Assembly (NCBI GenBank): GCA_041650635.1
Contig: JBAZKV010000015.1
Location: forward strand, 1-47,062
Length of the DNA stretch: 47,062 nucleotides
Direction of reading: 5' to 3'
DNA from: Candidatus Margulisiibacteriota bacterium
GTDB taxonomy: Bacteria; Margulisbacteria; WOR-1; JAKLHX01; JBAZKV01
Positions 8,768 through 15,128 of the stretch are shown here, piece after piece; position 1 is the first letter of the stretch, and every line of letters starts with the position of its first letter. The translations under genes were made by a program, and so were the position numbers. The notes beneath the pieces were generated by a model. That model was not told the origin of the DNA. It did not search any database and saw only the letters and a list, made by a program, of their open reading frames with translations.

Positions 8768-9218
8768 CTGTAGTGATCCTTCTTTCATTCTCGGATATGA
8801 GTTCAAATCTGACCCTGCGGCAGTTTTCCGGCAGCAGGCCCAGGGCTTTTTCGGCCCACTCTATCAGCACGATCGATCCCTTACCGAACAGGTCAGAAAT
8901 GCCAAGGTCTTCTATCTGTGAGAGGCTGTCGGTCCTGTATAAGTCGATGTGATAAAAAGGCAGTCCCGAAAGCGTCCTGTATTCGTTAATTATAACAAAG
9001 GAGGGGCTGGTAACAAAGCCCTGGATCCCGAGTCCTTCCGCCACGCCCTGGACAAAAGTAGTTTTTCCGCTTCCGAGGTCGCCGAAGAGGGCGACCGTGT
9101 CCCCCGCCTTAAGACCTTTTCCCAGTTTGATCCCGAGCTTTCTAGTTTCCTTGGGACTACCAGTGTTCGTAATCGTCTGCAGTTCCTCTCTTGATCTCTC
9201 TGAAGCCTGGGAGGGCAT
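8748..9218 (-). CDS. tsaE: tRNA threonylcarbamoyladenosine biosynthesis ATPase TsaE
   Basis: TsaE is the P-loop ATPase that drives turnover of the TsaB-TsaD complex in t6A synthesis. Walker A reads GDLGSGKTTF, followed by the family motifs TSPSFVIINEY, FYHIDLYR and VLIEWAEKA. The start is uncertain: the conserved region begins around ITNTGSPKETRKLG, which overlaps the end of folK, and there is no ATG after the folK stop. I chose an in-frame ATG about 60 nt inside folK (MPSQASERS). Another ATG two codons upstream and one at 9281 are possible. No convincing ribosome site marks any of them, so translation may depend on coupling to folK. Confidence 0.85.
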   Translation of the reverse strand: MPSQASERSREELQTITNTGSPKETRKLGIKLGKGLKAGDTVALFGDLGSGKTTFVQGVAEGLGIQGFVTSPSFVIINEYRTLSGLPFYHIDLYRTDSLSQIEDLGISDLFGKGSIVLIEWAEKALGLLPENCRRVRFELISENERRITTDESARH

Positions 9219-9945
9219 CGTCATAAGTGTCCGAAGTTTCGGCCCTTTTTTCATCAAAGAGCTCGGACACTGTCTTTTCAAGTACCGGATGGATAGCCAC
9301 GGGTGCTATCTCCCTCAGAGGCTCAAGAACAAAGAGGCGCTCGTGCATCATAGGATGCGGAACCGTAAGTTTATCGTCGCTTAGCACGAGGTCCGAATAC
9401 ATAAGAATGTCTATATCCATTGTCCTGGGCCCCCATTCGGAGCCTCTTTCTCTGCCCAGAGTGTCCTCTATGCCCTGTGTTACGGAAAGGAGTTCATACG
9501 GGTCCAGTTTTGTGCTGACCGAGACCGCACTGTTTATGTAGGGTGCCTGAGGCACGCCTCCTGCAGCCTCTGTCTCATAGTTGGATGCCCTGCGGTTTAC
9601 CTTGATACCGGGCGTCTCTTTTAAGATCGTAATAGCCTGTTCAATATATTCTTCTCTGTCGCCCACATTGGATCCCAAACCAAGGAAGACCGTTACCGGA
9701 GTTTTAGGTTTGAAGACCTGTTTTTCGGCAATAGGGGCTTTATGTTCGGCTTTCTTCTCCAGAGCCTTTACTTGGGTTTTTTTTGTTAAAGCCTTCTTAT
9801 TTGCCGTCTTTTTTGCGACTTTCTTTTTGGCAGCTGTCTTTTTGGGCAGCTTCTTTCTTTTTGGCAGGGTCTTTTTTACCTTTACCGCCTTCCTTTTGAT
9901 TTTTCGGCCTGAGGCGCCTTTAACAGGCTTTTTTTTCTTTTTCAT
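9157..9945 (-). CDS. folK: HPPK (FolK) with an 80-residue lysine-rich N-terminal tail
   Basis: Pyrophosphorylates 6-hydroxymethyl-dihydropterin with ATP, the step before dihydropteroate synthase. The enzyme core starts near residue 84 (VTVFLGLGSNVGDREEYI) and includes the ATP/metal motif GPRTMDIDILMYSD and VPHPMMHERLFVLEPL. Residues 1-80 are a separate low-complexity tail with roughly 32 lysines in KKTAAKKK-like repeats, resembling eukaryotic histone H1 tails. AAAGGAGAG lies just upstream of the first ATG and 3' of the folP stop, so the tail is probably translated. The C-terminal about 30 residues after LFDEK are not typical of the family. The gene follows folP by 12 nt. Confidence 0.9.
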   Translation of the reverse strand: MKKKKKPVKGASGRKIKRKAVKVKKTLPKRKKLPKKTAAKKKVAKKTANKKALTKKTQVKALEKKAEHKAPIAEKQVFKPKTPVTVFLGLGSNVGDREEYIEQAITILKETPGIKVNRRASNYETEAAGGVPQAPYINSAVSVSTKLDPYELLSVTQGIEDTLGRERGSEWGPRTMDIDILMYSDLVLSDDKLTVPHPMMHERLFVLEPLREIAPVAIHPVLEKTVSELFDEKRAETSDTYDDALPGFREIKRGTADDYEHW

Positions 9946-9957
9946 ACATCTCTCCTT

Positions 9958-11172
9958 TTATGCCGGATTTATCGCGGATTTACGGGTGACCGCATCAGCC
10001 ACGGCCACCGCTTTTGCGGCCTGGTTCATATCGTGAATTCTTATTATATCAACTTTCTTTGAAATGGCAAGTACCGACGCCGCAAGGCTGCTTTCCAGTC
10101 TTTTTGAGGGCTCTTCCCCGGTGATCCTGCCTATAAAAGACTTTCTTGAAACACCTATACAGACTGGCCTTCCAAAGCACCTGAACTCGTGGAGTCTTCT
10201 CAGGATCTCGAGATTATGGTCAAATGTTTTACCGAACCCGATGCCGGGGTCCAGTATTATGAGGTCCTCTTTCACCCCTGCTTTAAGCGCCATTGCCATG
10301 CTCTCCTCGAAGAACAACAGGATCTCGCTTATCAGGTCTTCGTACCGCGGATCGTTCTGCATCACGGAGGGATCGCCTTTTGAATGCATGATTATGAGCG
10401 GTACTTTGTGTTTTGCCGCAACCTCTGCCATATCCTTGTCATATCTAAGACCGCTTACATCATTGATCATATTTGCCCCGGCCTTGATCGCCGCCTCGGC
10501 AACAGAAGCTTTGCGGGTGTCTATAGAGATTATCGATCTATTTTGGCCGCCTGCCCCTAGCAATTTGATAACCGGAACAACCCTATGGATTTCTTCATCC
10601 TCTTGAACCGCGGCCGCCCCCGGCCTTGTTGATTCGCCTCCTACATCTATTATGCGGGCGCCGTCATTTATCATTTGCTGCGCATGGGCAAGCGCGTCTT
10701 CTGTACTTACATACTTTCCTCCGTCCGAAAATGAATCGGGAGTAACATTCAATATCCCCATCAAATAGGTCTTCTTGCCGAACTCCAAGCCCAAGATAGA
10801 GTTAGGAAGGCTCTCATATATCCTTATAAGGTGCAGGATCTCTTCCCCTAACCGGGGAAGGCCGAATTGCTGGGCCTTTAGCCTTTCGGCGAGGCTTATG
10901 TATTGAAATACCGTCCCCAGGAGTATCACATCGGTTCTATCTTCTGAATGGTCTATGGTGCCTTTTGATGTAGCCGCATCTCCTCCGCGCGATAGCATGT
11001 CCTGCTTAAGGATATTGGCGGCAACAACTCCAAGGCCTTTGATCTTTATGGCCTTAAAAACCGCCTTGGGAGCCATGATCTCCAGGCCTTCCGCATGCAC
11101 TCCCACGGAAAGGAGCTCTTTTCTGGCTTCCTGAAGACTTTCTATCGATATGACTCTTGCAAGATGTCCCAT
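9958..11172 (-). CDS. folP: Dihydropteroate synthase with N-terminal extension
   Basis: Condenses p-aminobenzoate with hydroxymethyl-dihydropterin pyrophosphate. The TIM-barrel core begins near residue 135 with MGILNVTPDSFSDGG and continues with DVGGESTRPGA, SIDTRKASVAEAA, NDVSGLR, ILDPGIGFGKT and GVSRKSFIG, all catalytic or substrate-binding signatures. A roughly 120-residue N-terminal domain precedes it (ILLGTVFQYISLAERLKAQQFGLPRLGEEI). I recall this longer form from some anaerobes, but its role is not established here. The start at MGHLARVIS is chosen because an upstream in-frame start would overlap a TATAAT box. The gene starts 36 nt after tilS and precedes folK. Confidence 0.9.
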   Translation of the reverse strand: MGHLARVISIESLQEARKELLSVGVHAEGLEIMAPKAVFKAIKIKGLGVVAANILKQDMLSRGGDAATSKGTIDHSEDRTDVILLGTVFQYISLAERLKAQQFGLPRLGEEILHLIRIYESLPNSILGLEFGKKTYLMGILNVTPDSFSDGGKYVSTEDALAHAQQMINDGARIIDVGGESTRPGAAAVQEDEEIHRVVPVIKLLGAGGQNRSIISIDTRKASVAEAAIKAGANMINDVSGLRYDKDMAEVAAKHKVPLIIMHSKGDPSVMQNDPRYEDLISEILLFFEESMAMALKAGVKEDLIILDPGIGFGKTFDHNLEILRRLHEFRCFGRPVCIGVSRKSFIGRITGEEPSKRLESSLAASVLAISKKVDIIRIHDMNQAAKAVAVADAVTRKSAINPA

Positions 11173-11184
11173 ATATCGGAAGGT

Positions 11185-11190
11185 ATTATA
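11185..11190 (-). promoter_or_regulatory. Possible -10 element (TATAAT) before folP
   Basis: A perfect TATAAT on the minus strand lies 12 nt before the folP ATG, in the short tilS-folP gap. No good -35 hexamer is visible 16-18 nt upstream, so a secondary internal promoter is possible but weakly supported. A transcript from here would have almost no leader. Confidence 0.3.
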
Positions 11191-11208
11191 GCACGGATGC
11201 CGCAAAGG

Positions 11209-12546
11209 CTAGTCGATGCTCAGACGCAGTATCTTTTTCGTGTTCCTGCCGGTCTTTGCCCTTTCGTCCAATCTTAGGCCGGCTACCCAGAGGATCTTTT
11301 CCTCATCGCACACTATCGGCACCAGCGCTCTCATATGAACAGGCACTTTTTCGTCTATGAACAGGTCGTGGAGTTTTTTGTGCCCTTTCATCCCAAGGGG
11401 AATAAAGCTGTCCCCTTCTTTAAAATTCCTGACGGTCAGGACTCTTCCTTTTAGTTTTGATGCATCAATATATGCTTCGCTTTTTTTGATCCTTGAGAAT
11501 GCTGGAACCTTATTAACAAAGCTTGCTTTCACCCCGCTGCTGCTCTTGCCGGGGATCTTTATGGTTTCACTGAATTTGCCGGGGACAATATCCTTTGGCA
11601 TGTCATCAGAGACTGTAAGCCTGCCCCCCTTCACAACGGCAAATAATCCGCCCGGCAGATGTATCTGCCCTTCTTTCAGTTTTAAAATGTCCCGTATGTG
11701 CTTATAAGAGACCTCTTTTAGGTTGCCTTTGACTTTCTCGATATACGACCGGACTATCTGTGTTTTGAGCGCCGGATGAAGTTTGGCAAGTTTGGACATC
11801 AGTATCTGCCCCCCTCTCCCTTTGGGAGAGGGGCTGGGGGTGAAGGCCTTTTGGGAAATATAATCAAAGTCTTCGGAAAGAATATTAATTGTGTTAATTA
11901 AGACTTCTTTGATGTTAGGATTGTACTTCCAAAGAATGGGGATCAACTCGTTTCGGATCTTGTTGCGGAATTGCTTTGTCTCAAGATTGGTTTTATCGAC
12001 ATTATACTCAAGCTCATTATCTTGGCAGTATTCGATCACCTCTGATTTCCACGCATCTATCAAAGGCCTGATAATATTGCCGTTCACAGGCGGAATACCG
12101 CAAAAACCTTTTATGCCGGAGCCCCGAACCAGACGCATAAGGAAGGTCTCAATGTTATCGTCTGCCGTATGGGCCAAAGCGATCTTTTTGGCCTTCACTT
12201 TGGCAGCGGTCTTTTCAAAGAAATCATATCTTACGATCCTTCCCGCCTCCTCAAGAGATAATTTGTTTTTCTTTGCGTATACGGCAATATCCATCTCCAC
12301 CATCGAACCTGGGATTTTTAACCTTGAGCAAGTCTTTTTTACCAAAAGCGCATCTCTTCCAGAATCCCCGCCCCTTAGTCTATGGTTGAGGTGACACACA
12401 TGGAATTTGTTCTTTGGGTAGTTGGTCACAAGAAAATGCAATAAAGCAACAGAATCCGGTCCTCCGGATACTCCAACAATGACCTTCTCTCCGGGACCGA
12501 TCATGTTTTTTGAAGAAACAGTGCTCAGCGCTTTTTGCGTCAGCAT
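11209..12546 (-). CDS. tilS: tRNA(Ile)-lysidine synthetase
   Basis: Attaches lysine to C34 of the CAU anticodon of tRNA-Ile2, switching it from AUG to AUA decoding. The N-type ATP pyrophosphatase loop SGGPDS is at residues 27-32, followed by HLNHRLRGGDSGRDALL and AHTADDNIETFLMRLVRG. The central and C-terminal TilS domains (PGKSSSGVKA, VRNFKEGDSFIPLGMKGHKKLHDLFIDEKVP) are present, giving a full-length 445-residue protein. Around residue 240 the linker contains SPSPKGRGG, encoded by a palindromic repeat inserted in frame. The start abuts the stop of the small membrane protein gene. A tRNA with a CAU anticodon lies just upstream in the same transcription unit. Confidence 0.93.
   Translation of the reverse strand: MLTQKALSTVSSKNMIGPGEKVIVGVSGGPDSVALLHFLVTNYPKNKFHVCHLNHRLRGGDSGRDALLVKKTCSRLKIPGSMVEMDIAVYAKKNKLSLEEAGRIVRYDFFEKTAAKVKAKKIALAHTADDNIETFLMRLVRGSGIKGFCGIPPVNGNIIRPLIDAWKSEVIEYCQDNELEYNVDKTNLETKQFRNKIRNELIPILWKYNPNIKEVLINTINILSEDFDYISQKAFTPSPSPKGRGGQILMSKLAKLHPALKTQIVRSYIEKVKGNLKEVSYKHIRDILKLKEGQIHLPGGLFAVVKGGRLTVSDDMPKDIVPGKFSETIKIPGKSSSGVKASFVNKVPAFSRIKKSEAYIDASKLKGRVLTVRNFKEGDSFIPLGMKGHKKLHDLFIDEKVPVHMRALVPIVCDEEKILWVAGLRLDERAKTGRNTKKILRLSID
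11811..11833. repeat. Palindromic repeat inserted in frame inside tilS
   Basis: A perfect 10-bp inverted repeat (CCCCTCTCCC, loop TTT, GGGAGAGGGG) is followed by CTGGGGGTGAAGG. This G/C-purine-rich sequence is unlike the surrounding AT-richer tilS sequence. On the coding strand it is read as TPSPSPKGRGG. Very similar TPSP-x-KG-encoding palindromes are known to be scattered in many bacterial genomes, and protein-coding insertion of small palindromes is documented for Rickettsia RPEs; assignment of this copy to a dispersed family is inference. It sits between the PP-loop domain and the C-terminal domains of TilS, where an insertion would be tolerated. Confidence 0.65.
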
Positions 12547-12894
12547 TTAAGCGACCCAGCCTGCAAGTCCAGAGACCAGAGGAATATTGACTTGCCTGCC
12601 CAGCAGCACAAGAAAAGCGCACCAGAGGGCGTAAAGCCAGATAAGCCACATTAAAAGCGGAAGGACGATCTCAAAAGGCCGTATATAAACGAGGGACATA
12701 ATATGATCTGTCCCGGAGCGGACCAAAATTAGGAGCACAAATGAAAAGACCCAGTAAAATAGCGCCTGGGAAGAATGCAGCGCCAAATATTCTTTCTTTC
12801 TTTTTTCCGTAAGTATTATGTAGAGAGCCGGAAAGAAGAACGCGTATGAGAACGCTGCATTGATCCGGTCAAAAAATCTGATATCTTCATCCAT
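12547..12894 (-). CDS. Small integral membrane protein, DUF4870/Tic20-like
   Basis: A 115-residue protein with three hydrophobic segments (about residues 13-28, 42-60 and 75-98) separated by short charged loops. The pattern 'EKRKKEYLALHSSQALFYWVFSFV' between the first two helices resembles the conserved H-x-x-QAL motif of DUF4870/Tic20-type proteins, whose function in bacteria is not known. There is no signal peptide and no enzymatic motif. The stop codon abuts the tilS start. An AAGGA lies about 14 nt upstream of the ATG, within the repeat described next, so the ribosome site is poor. The function is unknown. Confidence 0.7.
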   Translation of the reverse strand: MDEDIRFFDRINAAFSYAFFFPALYIILTEKRKKEYLALHSSQALFYWVFSFVLLILVRSGTDHIMSLVYIRPFEIVLPLLMWLIWLYALWCAFLVLLGRQVNIPLVSGLAGWVA

Positions 12895-12905
12895 TTTTTT
12901 TCTTG

Positions 12906-12961
12906 TCCTTGTTCTTGTCCTTGCCCTAACTTGCGGTAGAGATCAAGGACGAGGACAAGGA
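12906..12961. repeat. Long imperfect inverted repeat (18-bp arms) between tRNA and membrane protein gene
   Basis: Arms 12906-12923 and 12944-12961 pair over 18 bp with two mismatches, around a 20-nt loop. The left part is made of repeated CTTGTCCTTG units. Read as plus-strand RNA, both mismatches become G-U wobbles, so the hairpin is complete in that orientation; as minus-strand RNA they are A-C mismatches. It lies next to a second hairpin that follows the tRNA. It may be a processing or attenuation structure or a small repeat element. Confidence 0.55.
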
Positions 12962-12981
12962 AAACTTGCTTCGCAAGTTTT
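12961..12981 (-). terminator. Hairpin immediately 3' of the tRNA
   Basis: AAAACTTGC and GCAAGTTTT form a 9-bp stem with a 3-nt loop directly after the tRNA discriminator base, which takes part in the outermost pair. On the minus strand the 3' arm ends in TTTT, so it could act as a weak terminator. It could equally be a structure guiding tRNA 3' trimming. The downstream genes have no obvious promoter, so any termination is probably partial. Confidence 0.4.
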
Positions 12982-13054
12982 GTCGGGGGCCGGAATCGAA
13001 CCGGCGACCTAGGGCTTATGAGTCCCTCGCTCTAACCGTCTGAGCTACCCCGAC
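12981..13054 (-). tRNA. tRNA with CAU anticodon (elongator Met or lysidine-modified Ile2)
   Basis: A 74-nt cloverleaf: acceptor GTCGGGG/CCCCGAC, D-arm GCTC/GAGC, anticodon loop CTCATAA with CAT at its centre, T-arm GCCGG-TTCGATT-CCGGC and discriminator A. CCA is not encoded. It is not the initiator, because G1-C72 pairs and the three G-C pairs next to the anticodon are incomplete. The anticodon stem has an A-G mismatch next to the loop. Elongator Met and Ile2 share this anticodon and cannot be separated here with certainty. The closeness of tilS makes Ile2 attractive. Its 5' end is 1 nt after the stop codon of the DUF1015 gene, so it is likely cut from a longer transcript. Confidence 0.95.
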
Positions 13055-13055
13055 A

Positions 13056-14303
13056 CTACACTATCCTGCGCATCAAAAGGCCCGAAGCCAGTTTGGGATA
13101 AAAGAACGTAGATTTTTGAGGCATCTTGAGTCCCGCATCTGCGGCTTTGATTATCTGGTCCACTCCGGTGGGCCTCAGCAGGAAGGCCGCGTTATATCTT
13201 CCCTTTTTCGCCATGTTAAGCGCCTCAGCCTCATCATGGCTGTACACTATCACTTCGCTGGTTTCTTTATCCTTGTGTTTTGCAAGGATATCGTCAAGAA
13301 GAAGCGTGTGCAATATCGAAACATCCAGGTCTTTCTGGTCAAGCCTGCCTCTTTCCTGCATCAGCCTGTCCTTGGCAAAAGCATCCCTCAATTTAAACAT
13401 GAAGAGCTTGTCCAATTTTTTGCTGTAAAATCCCATCACATGACCTACAGACCTTTCTATGCGTTCGTAGGAATCTATCTCCACGATGAGGAAGTATTTT
13501 TTTGCCGCATTCATGATCGAGTCTATGTCCTCATCTCCAAGTTTAAGGATGCGGTGTATGGGAAGCACCGCAAGGCCGCTGCCTGATGTGCCGGTAAAGT
13601 ACATCATTATATAGTTATGAGGCGCATCGCTTGAGTGGGACGCCCCCATATCCTTTGCAAATGAAAGTGCTGTCTCAAACCTGTGATGCCCGTCAGCAAT
13701 GTAAACATTCTTTTTCTTCATACCCGCGACCAGCGCGCTTACGGCCGCTTTATCGCTTACACGCTTTAAGCGGTGCAGAACGCCCTGGTCGTCCCTGGCC
13801 TCAAATACCAGTACGCTCTGTACCGGCCAGGGCAGCTCTCCGTCATAAAAGCCAAAGACCGGCTCAGTATTGGTCATGGTGGCGCGCAGCAGGGCAAGCC
13901 TGTCGTCCTTGGGCTTCTGGTAGGTGTTCTCATGCGGCTTTGCGGAGCGCTCTCTGTCGAATTTTAATAGAGCAAAGAACCCTCTGCGCTGGCGCTTTGT
14001 CCCCCGGCAGGTAAACTCCTGCTCCAGCATATAAAGACACGGTTCCTGGTCCTCTTTGAACAGGCCGTCGGCAAGCCCGCTCTTTATGAACTGGGCGGCC
14101 CTGGTATACCTGTTGTCCGAAGGATTGTCGCCTTCTTCGTCCCTGCCCAGTATGACCCTTATGATATTGTTCTCGTCCCTGGCATACAGCTTTTCCCTTT
14201 CGGCCTCGTCTATAACATCGTAGGGAGGAGCTATCAAAGCAGATATATCCTTGATCTTTTCCTTGTTGTACAGGACCCCTTTGAAAGGAGATATTGTTGC
14301 CAT
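13056..14303 (-). CDS. DUF1015 family protein
   Basis: A 415-residue cytoplasmic protein matching the DUF1015 family in length and in its conserved blocks: PFKGVLYN at the N-terminus, APPYDVIDEAER (25-36), 'KPHENTYQKPKDDRLALLRA' near residue 130 and VYIADGHHRFETAL near residue 200. The conserved His-rich 'DGHHR' and 'H..T..KxxDR' sites suggest a nucleotide or phosphate-binding enzyme, but no reaction is established for the family. In many genomes I recall it near serine-pathway genes; here it heads the tRNA-tilS-fol operon. A -10-like TATAAT lies 19 nt before the ATG and an AGGA 12 nt before it. It ends 1 nt before the tRNA. Confidence 0.88.
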   Translation of the reverse strand: MATISPFKGVLYNKEKIKDISALIAPPYDVIDEAEREKLYARDENNIIRVILGRDEEGDNPSDNRYTRAAQFIKSGLADGLFKEDQEPCLYMLEQEFTCRGTKRQRRGFFALLKFDRERSAKPHENTYQKPKDDRLALLRATMTNTEPVFGFYDGELPWPVQSVLVFEARDDQGVLHRLKRVSDKAAVSALVAGMKKKNVYIADGHHRFETALSFAKDMGASHSSDAPHNYIMMYFTGTSGSGLAVLPIHRILKLGDEDIDSIMNAAKKYFLIVEIDSYERIERSVGHVMGFYSKKLDKLFMFKLRDAFAKDRLMQERGRLDQKDLDVSILHTLLLDDILAKHKDKETSEVIVYSHDEAEALNMAKKGRYNAAFLLRPTGVDQIIKAADAGLKMPQKSTFFYPKLASGLLMRRIV

Positions 14304-14322
14304 ATTTCTTATTCCTGAAATT

Positions 14323-14328
14323 ATTATA
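14323..14328 (-). promoter_or_regulatory. Candidate -10 element (TATAAT) of the DUF1015-tRNA-tilS-fol operon
   Basis: A perfect TATAAT lies on the minus strand upstream of the first gene of this long operon, at the only sizeable gap behind it. The sequence 17 nt upstream (CTGCAA) is a weak -35 match. Position and operon logic favour a real promoter. Confidence 0.45.
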
Positions 14329-14399
14329 ACAAATCGAGGTGGATATTGCAGATTCAGAATCAGCGGATAGCCTGATCGCCGATCTCTCGCTAATTAGGC

Positions 14400-14543
14400 A
14401 TCCCCAATAACACGAACGGGATCTATCTCCAATGACATTAATGCTCAAAAATAGCGCGAATCCCGATTTGTGTCAGTAGGGATATTGGCTCGATTAGAGA
14501 GCCTCTTCTCATTTGGGTAATTCGCGATATGCCAATTGGGGAT
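14400..14543. repeat. Inverted-repeat pair enclosing nested hairpins
   Basis: ATCCCCAAT (14400-14408) and ATTGGGGAT (14535-14543) are exact reverse complements and enclose about 125 nt. Inside are GGCTC-N7-GAGCC (14487-14503) and ATCCC (14460-14464) with GGGAT (14478-14482). This layered symmetry suits a folded RNA or a small palindromic element. Arms this short could occur by chance. Confidence 0.4.
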
Positions 14544-14551
14544 AAATTGGA

Positions 14552-14565
14552 GCTTTCTAGAAAGC
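14552..14565. promoter_or_regulatory. Perfect 14-bp palindrome (possible operator)
   Basis: GCTTTCTAGAAAGC is its own reverse complement and has no spacer, as expected for a dimeric regulator site. It lies about 66 nt upstream of the -35 box of the plus-strand receiver gene. No regulator is identified. Confidence 0.35.
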
Positions 14566-14631
14566 AGAACCATCTTAACGATCATGATCCCATATTGCTT
14601 TCCCAACTATTTGCTGAGGTTATTACATACA

Positions 14632-14660
14632 TTGCATTTAAAAATACCTTCTGGTAGAAT
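14632..14660 (+). promoter_or_regulatory. Predicted promoter of the receiver-uppP pair
   Basis: TTGCAT (14632-14637) and TAGAAT (14655-14660) are 17 nt apart. The expected start site, about 7 nt after the -10, coincides with or is just before the ATG at 14669. No ribosome site lies between, so the transcript may be leaderless. Confidence 0.65.
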
Positions 14661-14668
14661 TGTATATC

Positions 14669-15109
14669 ATGAATGAAAGCAACAAGATAAAAGTGCTGGT
14701 GGTGGACGACGAACCGGGAGCCCTGGAATCTTTCAGGATGATCCTCGAGATCAAGGATTATGAGGTTTCCACTTTTTCCAGCGGGATAGAAGCCATAGCA
14801 AGCGCCGAAAAGACCGCCTACGACATAGCCTTTATAGACCTTAAGATGCCCATAATGGGCGGGCTTGATGTCCTCAAAAAGCTAAAAGAGGTCTCGCAGT
14901 CTACCGAAGCCATAATCGTTACGGCCTATGCCTCAGAGGAATCGCAGGCCAATGCCATAACTCTGGGCGCCATGGAATACCTGAGAAAGCCCTTCCTTAT
15001 GGAGGAGATCTTTTCCCTCTGCGACAGGGCGCTGCGCAAAAAAAGGGAAAAGGCTGCGGCCTCGAAAAAAGAAGGCCAGTCAGGTCCCAACCTGGAAGGC
15101 ATACACTAA
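14669..15109 (+). CDS. Stand-alone response-regulator receiver protein
   Basis: A 146-residue single-domain receiver (CheY-like fold) with no output domain. The acidic pocket is Asp13-Asp14, the phospho-acceptor is Asp57 (FIDLKMP), the switch threonine is Thr85 (IIVTAYA) and the conserved lysine is Lys107 (LRKPF). About 20 basic residues follow the domain (KKREKAAASKKEG). The ATG at 14669 is preferred over a TTG at 14660, which overlaps the -10 box. The LVVDDEPGALESF and LKKLKEVSQSTEAIIVTAYASEE pattern is that of NtrC-type receivers, so it may accept phosphate from kinases encoded nearby. It is co-transcribed with uppP 19 nt downstream. Confidence 0.9.
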   Translation: MNESNKIKVLVVDDEPGALESFRMILEIKDYEVSTFSSGIEAIASAEKTAYDIAFIDLKMPIMGGLDVLKKLKEVSQSTEAIIVTAYASEESQANAITLGAMEYLRKPFLMEEIFSLCDRALRKKREKAAASKKEGQSGPNLEGIH

Positions 15110-15128
15110 AAGCCCGCTCCTCAAATAA

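Larger units (their letters stand above)
14304..14668. other. Gene-free intergenic region rich in inverted repeats
   Basis: About 365 bp between divergent genes, with no plausible coding frame and visibly richer in A/T than its surroundings. It holds the minus-strand -10 at its left end and a plus-strand promoter at its right end. Between them are several inverted repeats: ATCCCCAAT at 14400-14408 against ATTGGGGAT at 14535-14543, GGCTC/GAGCC at 14487-14503, an imperfect CACGAACGGGAT against ATCCCGATTTGTG, and a perfect 14-bp palindrome at 14552-14565. It could encode a structured RNA, contain regulator sites or be the remnant of a small element. I recognise no known RNA family. Confidence 0.6.

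Noticed and set aside
8768..8806. Longer start for TsaB
   Set aside because: It would add a non-conserved 13-residue tail; the downstream ATG has an AAGGA site and matches the family's MKxL start.
9157..9945. Lysine tail of FolK as an artefact of a wrong start
   Set aside because: AAAGGAGAG sits at proper distance from the first ATG, and no ribosome site is seen near residue 82.
12981..13054. Initiator tRNA-fMet
   Set aside because: The first pair is G1-C72 and the anticodon stem lacks the three consecutive G-C pairs of initiators.
13631..14014. Plus-strand open frame of 127 codons opposite the DUF1015 gene
   Set aside because: It mirrors a well-conserved gene, has Arg/Pro-rich random composition and no start signal.
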